A DNA stretch of 64,000 nt from Paraburkholderia sp. BL10I2N1 (GCF_004361815.1 NZ_SNWA01000003.1:558001-622000); one strand, 5' to 3'; shown: positions 7,843 through 16,540, counted from the first letter of the stretch. The notes: generated by a model not told the origin, from the letters alone. Numbers and translations: made by a program.

Positions 7843-9207
7843 ATGTCGACCCTCGAATGCTTTTACGACCTGCTTGAACAGGATGCCGATCCTTTTCGCC
7901 GCCATCCCGACAATCTGCGTGCGCTCCAGCTGGCGGCGATGCAGGAGCGCTTTGCGCAGCGCCGCGAACAGATAAGGCTCCTGGGTCGCCGTGCCGCTGA
8001 CATGGGCGTCGATGCGGTTCACAGCGAAGCCGATATGGTGCCGCTGCTGTTCGCGCATCAAATTTACAAGAGCTACCCAGAACAGTTCGTGGAAAACGGC
8101 CGCTGGAAACACCTGAACACCTGGCTGCAAACGCTGACGAGCCGACCCGTGACCGACGTCGATGTCGATGGCGTCGACAACGTCGATGCATGGATGGATC
8201 GCCTGCGCGGTGCCGGGCACTATGTGTTCAGTTCCAGTGGCACTTCCGGCAAATGCAGTTTCATCAGTCAGACGCGCGCCGACCTGGACCGTGTGACGGC
8301 GTCCTGCGTGAAACTTGGCTTGTTTGGCAACAAGCTCATCGAGCGGGATTTCGGCAAGCGTCCAGTCTTTTTGATGATGCCGCCGCGCGGTGCCCATCGT
8401 CATGTCGAACCGGTACTGAGCGCCGCCGCGCAGCTCGGAAGCGAAAGCACGTTGATGTTCGACGATCCGGCGCTCGCATCGTCCACGATCGAGATGGGCC
8501 GCATGCGTCGCGCGATCGCGGACGGCAGTGCAAAGCCGAGCGCGATCGCGGCATTCCAGGAAAAGGCAGCATCGCGTCAGCGACACACCGGCGCGATGAT
8601 CGACCGCTTTCTGGACAAGCTACTCGCTCACCGCGACGTACCTGTGCTTGTGCAAGGCAACTGGTCGCTGCACTGGATGCTGGTCGAGCACGCACGCCGG
8701 CGCGGCGTCGCGGATGGCATCTGTCATCCCGAAACCGTCATCACCACAGGCGGCGGATTGAAAGGCACCCAGGCGCCCGCCGATTTCCGCAAGCAGATCA
8801 TTGCCTTTTACGGCATCGAGCCAGAGAACGTCCAGAACAGCTATGGCATGTCGGAAATGATCGGCACCGGCCCATGGTCTGAAGTGGCGCAAGGCTATGC
8901 AGTCTGTCCATGGATCGTTCCGTTTGTGCTCGACAAGGCGGGCGAAAAGCTGCTAAACCCCGCCGACGGGAAGGGACGCGTCGAAGGCCGCTTCGCATTT
9001 TTCGATCTGCTTGCCGAAGGGTACTGGGGCGGCTTCATTGCTGGAGACAAGGTCACGATCGACTTCTCGCCCGAAGATCCCACTGACGGCCTTCAGGGGC
9101 CTCTCGTCAGGCAGGTCGGCCGCTATGCGGATCTCGAGGAAGGCGAGGACAAGCTGTCGTGCGCGGGCACGATGGAGTCTTACGTTCGTGGCATGATCGA
9201 CGTCTGA
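7843..9207 (+). CDS. LuxE-like acyl-protein synthetase / adenylating enzyme (paralogue 2)
   Basis: A 454-residue paralogue of the protein at 5539-6924; the two align almost end to end (shared blocks include KSYPE, TWLQTLT or AWLQTLT, RRAIADG, PETVIT or PDTVIT, and LLNPADGKG or LLNPPDGKG). SSSGTSGK lies at 130-137, YGMSE near 336 and the shared DKLSCAGT cysteine at 440. The start at 7843 has GGAG six bases ahead; an upstream extension overlaps the SDR and is rejected. Last gene of the luxC operon. The two copies may activate different acids, or form a heteromeric complex with LuxC. Confidence 0.82.
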   Translation: MSTLECFYDLLEQDADPFRRHPDNLRALQLAAMQERFAQRREQIRLLGRRAADMGVDAVHSEADMVPLLFAHQIYKSYPEQFVENGRWKHLNTWLQTLTSRPVTDVDVDGVDNVDAWMDRLRGAGHYVFSSSGTSGKCSFISQTRADLDRVTASCVKLGLFGNKLIERDFGKRPVFLMMPPRGAHRHVEPVLSAAAQLGSESTLMFDDPALASSTIEMGRMRRAIADGSAKPSAIAAFQEKAASRQRHTGAMIDRFLDKLLAHRDVPVLVQGNWSLHWMLVEHARRRGVADGICHPETVITTGGGLKGTQAPADFRKQIIAFYGIEPENVQNSYGMSEMIGTGPWSEVAQGYAVCPWIVPFVLDKAGEKLLNPADGKGRVEGRFAFFDLLAEGYWGGFIAGDKVTIDFSPEDPTDGLQGPLVRQVGRYADLEEGEDKLSCAGTMESYVRGMIDV

Positions 9208-9299
9208 CGCGCCAGCCTGCGCGAAGCCTGTTCCACTTCCAGACCGGCCGCGCCGCGACCCCGCTCGCGATGATCGCCTCGCCCTCGAATAGCCCTCGC

Positions 9300-9318
9300 G
9301 TCCGCCCTACTGGCGGAC
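9300..9318. other. small hairpin after the luxE operon
   Basis: GTCCGCC and GGCGGAC form a 7-base stem with a 5-base loop, in the 162-base gap before the TetR gene. There is no T-tract, so at best it is a weak or Rho-assisted terminator. Confidence 0.25.
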
Positions 9319-9369
9319 CGCAAGGGACGTGAGTACACTTTCACCTTTCTCACTGGTCGCCCCTTGCCC

Positions 9370-10080
9370 ATGGCCAAATCGCCGGCACTTCGAGCTTCGC
9401 CCGCCCCTTCTGTCGGCGCCGTGGCGGTCCCAGCCACCCCGCGCGCGGCTGGGCGGCCCACGCAGGACGCTGCCGCCGAATTGCGCGAAAGACTGTTAAG
9501 GGCGGCTACGCAGATTTTTCGTGCAGAGGGTTTCGGCGCGGCGAGAGTCGAAGAGATCGCGGCGCGCGCGGGAATCAGCAAAACGACCGTCTACCGGCAG
9601 TTCGGCACCAAAGAGGACCTGTTTCGCGCCGCGGTATGGCACGGCATGCAGGATCTGCGTGGCAGGATCGAGCAACTGCTCATACCGCGCCGCCACTTCG
9701 CGAAGACGCTGTCGCTCCTTTTGAGCACGCTGACTGAACATATGGCGTCCACGGACACGATCGAAATCACCCGTGTGGTAGTGGGCGAATCGAATCGCTT
9801 TCCGGACGTGGCGAATGGATTCCTTCAATATGTGAACGCGATGCTCGAGCCGGTGGCGGACTTCATTGCCTCCGCTGCCCGCGACGGCACGATCAGCGTA
9901 CCCGACGCACCCGATGCCGCACGCGACCTGCTAACGCTGGTGGCCGGCAGCACCGAAGTGCTGATGGGTATTCCGACCACACGCGCGCAACGCTTGCAGC
10001 GCGCCGCGCACATTCAGCAGTTGTTGCTCCTGGCGTGGAGGTACAAAGCGCCCAGCCAGACCGACGCCGCGCAGACCTAG
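9370..10080 (+). CDS. TetR family transcriptional regulator
   Basis: About 236 residues. After a Pro/Ala-rich leader (1-37) comes a canonical TetR DNA-binding domain: LRERLLRAATQIFRAEGF, VEEIAARAGISKTTVYRQFGTKEDLFRA. The C-terminal ligand/dimer domain has no recognisable specificity. ATG 9370 is preferred to a TTG six bases upstream; neither has a clear ribosome-binding site. The last 150 bases overlap, antisense, the 3' end of the thioesterase gene at 9931-10557. It is one of two TetR proteins in the window and a candidate, though not the best-placed one, for binding the recurrent GAAC-N3-GTTC element. Confidence 0.88.
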   Translation: MAKSPALRASPAPSVGAVAVPATPRAAGRPTQDAAAELRERLLRAATQIFRAEGFGAARVEEIAARAGISKTTVYRQFGTKEDLFRAAVWHGMQDLRGRIEQLLIPRRHFAKTLSLLLSTLTEHMASTDTIEITRVVVGESNRFPDVANGFLQYVNAMLEPVADFIASAARDGTISVPDAPDAARDLLTLVAGSTEVLMGIPTTRAQRLQRAAHIQQLLLLAWRYKAPSQTDAAQT

Positions 10081-10557
10081 CGCCCGACAGCCGCCCGACG
10101 CCTCCATCTGCCCCATCACCTGGAATTGCGCTGATGCCTGAGCGATACGTTGACCGTTCGCCCAGATCGAACAATCAGAAAACACCACGCGCTTACCGGT
10201 TCGAAGCACCTCCACGTGAGCCTCGACCCAATCGCCGGGCTGAGCGTTACCCAGAAAATTGACCGTCAAACTGGTGGTCAAAACCTTGAGTGCGGGCTCG
10301 CGCGAATACTTGCTCGCCCATTTGATGGCGGTATCCGCCAGCATGCAGACCATTCCGCCGTGCATCATCTGCCCGAGGTTGCAATGTTGCTCGCGCACAC
10401 GCATCCCGACCACCGGCCCCCGCTCGCTTTTCCTGTACCAGGTCGCGCCGACCAGTTCGTGGAACGGCCCGAACGCCGGCATCAGTTCGAACCCCTCGGG
10501 GACATCATCGACGTCGTCCTCCGCAACGCGGGCCACAGCATTGATCAGGGTTTGCAT
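9931..10557 (-). CDS. hotdog-fold acyl-CoA thioesterase with extended C-terminus
   Basis: PaaI/YbgC-type hotdog thioesterase, which would hydrolyse acyl-CoA intermediates in the cytoplasm. The hotdog core covers roughly residues 1-150, with the active-site region MMHGGMVCMLADTAIKWA. Start 10557 is preferred over upstream ATGs because AAGGAGA lies seven bases ahead. The family normally ends soon after the SAQFQVMGQ strand; here the frame runs about 50 residues further, entirely antisense to the TetR gene, without family features. The original stop may have been lost by mutation. It is divergent from the old-yellow-enzyme gene. Confidence 0.8.
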   Translation of the reverse strand: MQTLINAVARVAEDDVDDVPEGFELMPAFGPFHELVGATWYRKSERGPVVGMRVREQHCNLGQMMHGGMVCMLADTAIKWASKYSREPALKVLTTSLTVNFLGNAQPGDWVEAHVEVLRTGKRVVFSDCSIWANGQRIAQASAQFQVMGQMEASGGCRALGLRGVGLAGRFVPPRQEQQLLNVRGALQALRACGRNTHQHFGAAGHQR

Positions 10558-10651
10558 CAAACGTTCTCCTTGCGCGCCTTTTTGTGCCTTGCGACGGGAC
10601 GACACGCTTCTTCATGATAAAAATGTAGCGTATCATTATTCGCACACAAGT

Positions 10652-10664
10652 CAACTATACGTAC
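10652..10664. promoter_or_regulatory. CAACTATACGTAC element between thioesterase and OYE genes
   Basis: The 13 bases CAACTATACGTAC are repeated exactly at 14999-15011 and, with one change (CAACTATATGTAC), on the minus strand at 3452-3464. On the minus strand the element supplies TATAGT, a plausible -10 for the thioesterase gene. The GAAC half of the composite seen at the other two sites is missing here. Confidence 0.5.
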
Positions 10665-10674
10665 GGAGACGAAG

Positions 10675-11826
10675 TTGATCACTGCGCCCTTATTTACACC
10701 ACTGTCGGTCCGCGGAGTCACGCTCGCAAACCGTGTCGTCATGTCGCCCATGACCCGGGGCTTCTCTCCTGACGGCCTGCCAGGACCCGATGTCGCTTCG
10801 TACTACCAGCGGCGCGCCGAAGGCGAGACGGGACTCATCATCACTGAAGGCGTCGGCATCGATCATCCATCGGCGCTCGGTGAAGCCGGACTCGGAGAGA
10901 ATTCGATTCCGACGCTGGCAGGATCAGAGTCGGTCGAAGCCTGGCGGCGCGTGACGGATGGGGTTCACGCGAGTGGCGGTGTGATTTTCCCGCAGTTGTG
11001 GCATATGGGTCCGATGAAGGAAGCCAATACCGGGCCTGTCCCCACTGCTCCGCCGATGCGTCCGTCTGGACTGTGGGGCCCGGCGGGTCGCCAGACCTCG
11101 CTCGACGCAAACTATCTGACTCGCGTGCAACCCGCCACCCGCGCAATGACCGACGAAGAGATCGCCGATGTCATCGCCGCCTATCGCCGCAGCGCGTCGT
11201 ATGCGAAAGCTGCGGGATTCGACGGGATCGCCCTCCACGGCGGCCACGGTTATCTCATCGATTCGTTTCTGTGGAACGAAACCAATCAACGCATCGACGC
11301 GTGGGGCAAAGACCGGGCCGCGAGGAGCCGTTTCGCCGCGGAGGTGGTGCGCGCAATCCGTGCGGAGATCGGCGATACGATCCCCATCAGTTTCCGCTTT
11401 TCGCAGTGGAAGCAGCAGGATTTCAAGGCGCGACTTGCAACCACGCCCGACGAGCTCGAACAGATTCTCACCCCGCTCGCCGAGGCTGGCGTCGATATCT
11501 TCGAGGCAAGCACACGGTATTTCAATCGCGCAGAGTTCGAAGGCTCGGATATGAATCTCGCCGGCTGGGCGAAAAAGGTGACTGGCAAGCTGTCGATGAC
11601 CGTCGGCGGAATCGGGATCAACAAGGGCTACTATGACTCGATGGCGGGCGCGGAAACGATTGCTCAACCCGACCTCGCCCCCTTGCTCGCTCGCTTCCTT
11701 AGCGGCGAATTCGATCTGATCGGCGTGGGACGATCGTTGCTGCACGATGCGCAGTGGGCCCGACGCGCACGCCTCGGCGAGCCGTTCCTTGGTTTCAGCA
11801 CGGATTCTCTGACGAGCCTGACCTGA
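10675..11826 (+). CDS. NADH:flavin oxidoreductase, old yellow enzyme family
   Basis: A 383-residue TIM-barrel flavoprotein that reduces activated C=C bonds of enones or nitro-compounds using FMN and NAD(P)H. HGGHGYLIDSF (188-198) carries the active-site histidine pair (His188, His191) and Tyr193; a second conserved block is RFSQWKQQD. Translation starts at TTG (10675) with GGAG seven bases upstream; no ATG is better placed. It stands alone on the plus strand, divergent from the thioesterase. In this context it could saturate an alpha,beta-unsaturated cyclic ketone, an inference from the surrounding oxidative genes. Confidence 0.9.
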   Translation: MITAPLFTPLSVRGVTLANRVVMSPMTRGFSPDGLPGPDVASYYQRRAEGETGLIITEGVGIDHPSALGEAGLGENSIPTLAGSESVEAWRRVTDGVHASGGVIFPQLWHMGPMKEANTGPVPTAPPMRPSGLWGPAGRQTSLDANYLTRVQPATRAMTDEEIADVIAAYRRSASYAKAAGFDGIALHGGHGYLIDSFLWNETNQRIDAWGKDRAARSRFAAEVVRAIRAEIGDTIPISFRFSQWKQQDFKARLATTPDELEQILTPLAEAGVDIFEASTRYFNRAEFEGSDMNLAGWAKKVTGKLSMTVGGIGINKGYYDSMAGAETIAQPDLAPLLARFLSGEFDLIGVGRSLLHDAQWARRARLGEPFLGFSTDSLTSLT

Positions 11827-11843
11827 GCACCAGAGTCTTCAAT

Positions 11844-11877
11844 CCGACAGCGGAACGGAGGTCCAATCCGCTGTCGG
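11844..11877. terminator. hairpin between convergent OYE and SDR genes
   Basis: A perfect 10-base stem, CCGACAGCGG / CCGCTGTCGG, with a 14-base loop, lies between two convergent stop codons. The T-tract is poor (TCTGTT on the plus side), so termination may be bidirectional and weak. Confidence 0.5.
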
Positions 11878-11932
11878 TCTGTTCGGGTCGCACAGGTTGA
11901 TCGCAACAACGAGCGGCTCGACGCCGCGTGAT

Positions 11933-12628
11933 CTACAAGCGGCCGGTGACGGGGATCGACGCGCCCGTCACGGCAGACGCAGCGCGCGAAGCGAGGAAGA
12001 GAATAACCGCTGCGATGTCTGCGGGCTGCACCCAGCGCGAAAAATCGGCATCGGGCATGTCCTTGCGGTTCTGCGGCGTATCAATGATCCCCGGCAGGAT
12101 CGCGTTGACGGTAATCCCGCGATCCTTCAGCTCATCGGAGAGGGCCTCGGTGAGGCGCAGCACACCGGCCTTCGACGCTGCATAGGCGCCCATCCCCGCG
12201 CCAGCCCGCAGCGCAGCGCCTGCGCCGATATTGACAATGCGCCCGCCTTCCGGCCCATCCGCGAACTGCTCCAGCGCTGCCCTCGACGCGGTCGCCGCCG
12301 TACGGACGTTCATCTGGTACATCAGGTCCCACGTCTCCAGATTGCTGTCCGTCAGCTTTTCCCAGCGAAAGCCGCCGGCCACGTTGATCAGCGCGTTCAG
12401 GGGGCCGAGCTGTTCGGCCACCGACGACATGGCCTTCCGCGCGCTACCGAGGTCGGTCAGATCGACACCGCCCAGCGGCCATTGCGCGTCCTGCCCGTCC
12501 GGGGTTGGAATATCAGGCGCCGGCGCCCGGTCCAGCAATGCAACCTTCCACCCATCAGCGGCAAATACGCTGCCAACCGCCCGTCCGAGGGTGCCGAACC
12601 CTCCTGTAATCGCGACTACACGTTGCAT
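11933..12628 (-). CDS. short-chain dehydrogenase/reductase (SDR)
   Basis: Short SDR of 231 residues. The loop is TGGFGTLG, followed by VALLDRAP after beta-2; NVAGG replaces the usual NNAG; YAASK is intact and IGAGAAL supplies the catalytic-serine region with Gly-Ala in place of Ser, so the serine role is unclear. The C-terminus lacks the usual VDGG, ending ASIPVTGRL. ATG 12628 is chosen because AGGAG lies eight bases upstream; a GTG nine bases earlier abuts that site. It lies 68 bases downstream of the crotonase at 12697-13491, probably in one transcript. Confidence 0.87.
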   Translation of the reverse strand: MQRVVAITGGFGTLGRAVGSVFAADGWKVALLDRAPAPDIPTPDGQDAQWPLGGVDLTDLGSARKAMSSVAEQLGPLNALINVAGGFRWEKLTDSNLETWDLMYQMNVRTAATASRAALEQFADGPEGGRIVNIGAGAALRAGAGMGAYAASKAGVLRLTEALSDELKDRGITVNAILPGIIDTPQNRKDMPDADFSRWVQPADIAAVILFLASRAASAVTGASIPVTGRL

Positions 12629-12696
12629 CTGGAACACTCCTGTTTCGACGGCTGCGCGCGATTGGATCGTTCATGCCGCAGCCAGGCGAGCATGAC

Positions 12697-13491
12697 TTAA
12701 CGGCCCTTGAACACCGGCTCGCGCTTCTCGCGAAACGCATTTACCGCTTCCTGGTGATCCTCGGTCTGATTCGACAGCGCCTCATACGCAATGGACGCAT
12801 CGAGTATCGAATGAGCGAGCTGCTTCAGACCAATGTTGATCGATGTCTTGGTCCACTGGATAGCCTGTGACGCGCCCGTTGCGAGGCGCTTCGCCATTGC
12901 GGCGACGACCGCATCGAGTTCGTCTGCAGGAACGGCATGATTGATCAGCCCGAGGCGAGCCGCCTCTTGCGCGTCGAGCAGATCGCCGGTCAGCAGGTAT
13001 TCCTTGGCCCTGGCGTAGCCGATCAGTTGCGGCCAGATCACCGCGCCCCCGTCCCCCGCGACGAAACCGACCTTCACATGTGGATCGCCAATCTTCGCGT
13101 GGTTTGCCGCATAACTCAGATCGGCGAAGAGCGCGATGGTCGCCCCGAGGCCAACGGCATGACCGTTGATCTTCGCGATGATGGGCTTCGGACAGTCGAG
13201 CATCGAAAAGATGATTTTTTTCGCTCGCTGCATGCCGGCGAGAAACAACGACTGATCGTCGATCACCTGCTGCATGTGTTCGATGTCGCCGCCAGCGCTG
13301 AACGCGCGACCCGCTCCCGTGAGCACAACGACGCGCGTTTCGGGATCTTCCGCGACATCGACGAAGAGCCGCGACATTTCGATGTCCATCTGTTCGTCGA
13401 ACGCGTTCAACGTATCGGGGCGGTTGAGGGTAACGGTGAGGATGCCGCCGTCGCGCTCCAGCAACAACGCCTGATAGTCCAGTAAATTCAT
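12697..13491 (-). CDS. enoyl-CoA hydratase/isomerase family protein
   Basis: Crotonase of about 264 residues for hydration or isomerisation of an enoyl-CoA, or a related CoA-thioester reaction. The oxyanion-hole segments are visible: GRAFSAGGDIEHM and HAVGLGATIALFAD. In the second, the usual catalytic glutamate position is Ala/Thr, and the later segment reads GDPHVKVGFVAGDGG, so it may not be a standard hydratase. ATG 13491 is preferred over a GTG five codons upstream. The C-terminal FREKREPVFKGR is typical of the family. It probably forms a transcript with the SDR downstream. Confidence 0.88.
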   Translation of the reverse strand: MNLLDYQALLLERDGGILTVTLNRPDTLNAFDEQMDIEMSRLFVDVAEDPETRVVVLTGAGRAFSAGGDIEHMQQVIDDQSLFLAGMQRAKKIIFSMLDCPKPIIAKINGHAVGLGATIALFADLSYAANHAKIGDPHVKVGFVAGDGGAVIWPQLIGYARAKEYLLTGDLLDAQEAARLGLINHAVPADELDAVVAAMAKRLATGASQAIQWTKTSINIGLKQLAHSILDASIAYEALSNQTEDHQEAVNAFREKREPVFKGR

Positions 13492-13583
13492 GGCTTGCCT
13501 GTCCACAGTGACGCAAACGCGCGGGACATTGCAAGTTCTCCCACGATCGCTTCCGTAATCATTTGATCAAACAAAAGACCGCA

Positions 13584-13609
13584 CGAGGCACACCTGACGA
13601 CGTGCCTCG
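13584..13609 (-). terminator. hairpin downstream of the amidohydrolase
   Basis: CGAGGCAC / GTGCCTCG form an 8-base stem with a 10-base loop. On the minus strand it is followed by TGCGGTCTTTTGTTTG, a discontinuous T-rich tail, just after the amidohydrolase stop codon. Confidence 0.5.
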
Positions 13610-13631
13610 CCGTTATTCAGGCACTCTGCAG

Positions 13632-14828
13632 TTACGCCCGGACCGGCATGAAGCGGCGTCCGTTGTCGTACATGATTTTCTGGGTGTCCTGTGCGGACAA
13701 CGGCTCACACGCCTCACGCGCAAAATCGTTCGGTTCGGGCACGCCTTCCGCGTGCGGGTAGTCTGAGCCCATCAACAGAAAGTCCGCCGAGCCGGTTTGC
13801 GCGACGATCTGCGCGAGGTCGTCTTCTGGATACGCTACCACGAAGACATTCTCCTTGAAAATCTGGCTCGGCCGGCTCTTCAGCTGACCGCAGGGCCAGT
13901 AGCCGTTTTTCGACATGCCCCGGCACTTGTCCATCTTGACCAGCATCGAGGGCACCCATTCGGCACCGTTTTCCGCGCTGCACAGTTTGACGTTCGGAAA
14001 ACGTTCGAAGAAATTGTAGAAGATGAACGACGAGAGCGTCTCGATCACTGGACGCTCGCCGTAACCATGCATCCATACAAAAGCAGTCTGGCGCTGGCGC
14101 GACTGCTGCACCGGCTCGCCCCATACGGCCATATGGTCCTTCATGTAAATCGCTTCGGAAACGTGGAACGTGACGCGCACACCTGCTTCGTTGAGAATCG
14201 CCCAGTACGGATCGAAATACGGGTCGGCGGGTGCGCGTCCATTGAACGGTCCCATCGGCATCAGGATCACGCGCACGCCATTTGCCACCAGCCATTTCGC
14301 CTCGGCAACAGCGGCGTCGAGATCGTCGAGCGTGACAATCGGGGTACTGTAGATGCGATCCTTGTAGTTGAAGGTCCAGTCATCCAGCATCCAGCGGTTG
14401 TAGGCGTGCAGCACGGCGTTTGCAGCGACCGGTTCGTTCAGATAGGAAATACATGCGACCATTTCGCCGACATACATCGTGCACGCCTCGACACCGAATT
14501 CATCCATCTTCTTCAGACGCGCGTCGCGGTTAAACATGTCCGCAGTGGGAGGAACCCGCATTTCCACATTATCCTTGCCGTCCTTCATCGCCCGCAGCCA
14601 TTCGTGCAGTTTCCCGGGCGGCGGCACCAGTCCCTCAGCTGATGTGTAGCCTTCACTGATCTCGACCTTGCGATCGCCGACGTACATGCAGCGATTGCCT
14701 TCCGGGGTGACCCGGCTTGTGAACCCCCATTCCTTCTTGAACTTTTCTGGCAGGTAGCGGCTGTACGCGTCCTCCACTTCGTAGAAGTGCGTGTCGGCGT
14801 CGTAGATCTTTCCTTGAAAAGTTTGCAT
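13632..14828 (-). CDS. amidohydrolase-2 family metal-dependent hydrolase/decarboxylase
   Basis: A 398-residue TIM-barrel of the amidohydrolase-2 (ACMSD-like) family, whose members hydrolyse or decarboxylate cyclic and aromatic acids with a Zn or Mn ion. The N-terminal metal motif YDADTHFYE, the conserved His in WMHGYGERPVIE, and the C-terminal GSDYPHAEG aspartate are visible. AGGAGA is eight bases before the ATG. A composite promoter element lies 165 bases upstream (14999-15018) with TATAGT in the right direction. Related proteins occur in steroid and terpenoid clusters, often without a proven reaction; the substrate here is unknown. Confidence 0.85.
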   Translation of the reverse strand: MQTFQGKIYDADTHFYEVEDAYSRYLPEKFKKEWGFTSRVTPEGNRCMYVGDRKVEISEGYTSAEGLVPPPGKLHEWLRAMKDGKDNVEMRVPPTADMFNRDARLKKMDEFGVEACTMYVGEMVACISYLNEPVAANAVLHAYNRWMLDDWTFNYKDRIYSTPIVTLDDLDAAVAEAKWLVANGVRVILMPMGPFNGRAPADPYFDPYWAILNEAGVRVTFHVSEAIYMKDHMAVWGEPVQQSRQRQTAFVWMHGYGERPVIETLSSFIFYNFFERFPNVKLCSAENGAEWVPSMLVKMDKCRGMSKNGYWPCGQLKSRPSQIFKENVFVVAYPEDDLAQIVAQTGSADFLLMGSDYPHAEGVPEPNDFAREACEPLSAQDTQKIMYDNGRRFMPVRA

Positions 14829-14998
14829 GAAAAAGTCTCCTGTTTATGTGACGAGCGATAAGAACCGTACCCTTGAATGAAAGTATCGGTGCACGCAGTT
14901 GGCGCACAAACCTCCATATCGAGACGAGAAATCGCAATACCGGATTGATATCAAAAAAAGCGACCGCACCGAAGCAACGCCAGCCCCCTCAATAAACA

Positions 14999-15024
14999 CA
15001 ACTATACGTACATCGTTCAACTAT
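14999..15024. promoter_or_regulatory. composite operator between amidohydrolase and MFS genes
   Basis: CAACTATACGTACATCGTTC (14999-15018) matches the reverse complement of the MarR promoter element at 3445-3464 in 17 of 20 positions. It contains GTACATCGTTC (15008-15018), one mismatch from GAAC-N3-GTTC, and is followed by a second CAACTAT (15018-15024). On the minus strand TATAGT is a -10 candidate for the amidohydrolase. Confidence 0.6.
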
Positions 15025-15061
15025 GAGAGGATACGAAAAATCCAATCCAAGGGGACATCCC

Positions 15062-16540
15062 ATGCTGGCTGACGCACCGCCGCAATCGTCTTGGCGCGAG
15101 CCGCTCACAGAAGGTCGGCGGCGCTGGTTCCTGCTCGCGGTGCTGATGTCAGCCGTGGCGGCATCGTCCGGCATCACTGTGATCTACACGATGCTGGTGA
15201 CGCTGTATCGGGTTTTTCCCGGGTCGGCGTCGGTGGGCTGGACCGTCACCGTCTATTGGCTTGGCGCGGCAATCTTCGCGGCTATCTGCGGGCGCCTGGG
15301 TGACCTGCTAGGCTACCGGCGCGTTTTGCTCATCGTGCTGGTGATCGCTGCCGTGGGAGGCGTGGTGGCGGCCTGCGCGCCCAGTATTGCCGTGCTGATC
15401 GCGGGCTGCGCAATGCAGTCGATCGCGTCTGGCATCACGCCACTTTCGATGGGGCTCGTCCGCGAAAACCTGCCCGCTCGACAGATCCCTTCTGCGGTCG
15501 GGTTAATCAGCGCTGCAGGTATGGTGTCGGCCGGATTGATCTACATCTGCGCCGGTGTTGTAGTCGATCACTACTCGTGGCAAGGCGGGTTCTGGCTCAA
15601 GGTGGCGTTGTGTGCGATGACGATCGCGGCGGTGCGTTGCTGCGTGCCGAAATCGCATCGCCGCTCAGGCGCGCGAATCGACTTCGTGCGCGGCCTCGCC
15701 TTCGCTCCGGCATTGTGCGCGATCCTCTTTGCGGTACAGCAGGTCCATGCCTGGGGACTCCAGGATCCGCGGATATGGGGCTTGGTGACGGCCAGTCTGG
15801 TGGTGCTGTGGCTTTGGACGAGGCATCAGCGCAGGGTAACGGTTCCGCTTATCAACATCCGCTTGCTGGCAAAACGTCAGGTCATTCTCGCGAATGCCTG
15901 CATGATGTGCGTGGCGATCGGCGCGATGCAACTCGGACAGGTCTTCTCGCTGCTGTTACAGCAGCCGGCGTGGACGCATGCAGGCTTCGGACTGACCGCG
16001 ACTCAGGCGGGATTTCTGATGTTCACCATCAACATTGTTGCGATGGTTGCCAGTCCGTGGAGCGGGCGCATCGCTACTCGCTACGAGGCGCGTCGGGCTG
16101 CGCTGATGGGCATGACCATGCTGGTGATCACGTGGACCTCCCTGATCCTGCTTCATCGCAGTATGTTGCTGTTCGTTCCGGGCGCGATGCTCTGCTCGTT
16201 CGGCCTCGCCTTTGCGCACACCGCCGTCTACAACCTGATCATCGAAGCGACGCCCGCCGAACAGACAGGCGAGGCGACCGGCCTGCTCTATGTATTTTTC
16301 TCGTGTTTCTTCGCGGTCGGGGCGCAAGCCGTATTCACGCTGCTGCAGGGCGCATCCGTCAGTGAAGGCGGCGCGTCCTTCCCGGCGGCGCAAAGCTATG
16401 TGGCGGTGTTCGGATATGTCGCCGGCAGTGCGCTAGTGGGACTCGTTGTCGCGTATGCGTTACCGAAGCAGGGCAACCCGGGCCGTCGTTCCCGCGTTAC
16501 GGACGGCGGAGGATTGAGCGGCCCGGCACGCACGCGGTGA
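15062..16540 (+). CDS. MFS transporter
   Basis: A 492-residue inner-membrane permease with about fourteen hydrophobic segments, closest in layout to the DHA2-like major facilitators (drug or small-molecule exporters and importers). The loop 2-3 motif GRLGDLLGYRRVL (G-x3-D-x2-GRR type) is clear. ATG 15062 has AAGGGG upstream; an earlier ATG at 15023 is less likely because it lies at the composite operator. The gene is divergent from the amidohydrolase and convergent with the IclR gene. Substrate unknown; uptake of the pathway compound or efflux of an intermediate are both possible. Confidence 0.9.
   Translation: MLADAPPQSSWREPLTEGRRRWFLLAVLMSAVAASSGITVIYTMLVTLYRVFPGSASVGWTVTVYWLGAAIFAAICGRLGDLLGYRRVLLIVLVIAAVGGVVAACAPSIAVLIAGCAMQSIASGITPLSMGLVRENLPARQIPSAVGLISAAGMVSAGLIYICAGVVVDHYSWQGGFWLKVALCAMTIAAVRCCVPKSHRRSGARIDFVRGLAFAPALCAILFAVQQVHAWGLQDPRIWGLVTASLVVLWLWTRHQRRVTVPLINIRLLAKRQVILANACMMCVAIGAMQLGQVFSLLLQQPAWTHAGFGLTATQAGFLMFTINIVAMVASPWSGRIATRYEARRAALMGMTMLVITWTSLILLHRSMLLFVPGAMLCSFGLAFAHTAVYNLIIEATPAEQTGEATGLLYVFFSCFFAVGAQAVFTLLQGASVSEGGASFPAAQSYVAVFGYVAGSALVGLVVAYALPKQGNPGRRSRVTDGGGLSGPARTR

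Noticed and set aside
4079..9207. Bioluminescence operon
   Set aside because: Only luxC- and luxE-like genes are present; no luciferase subunits, no luxD and no flavin reductase.
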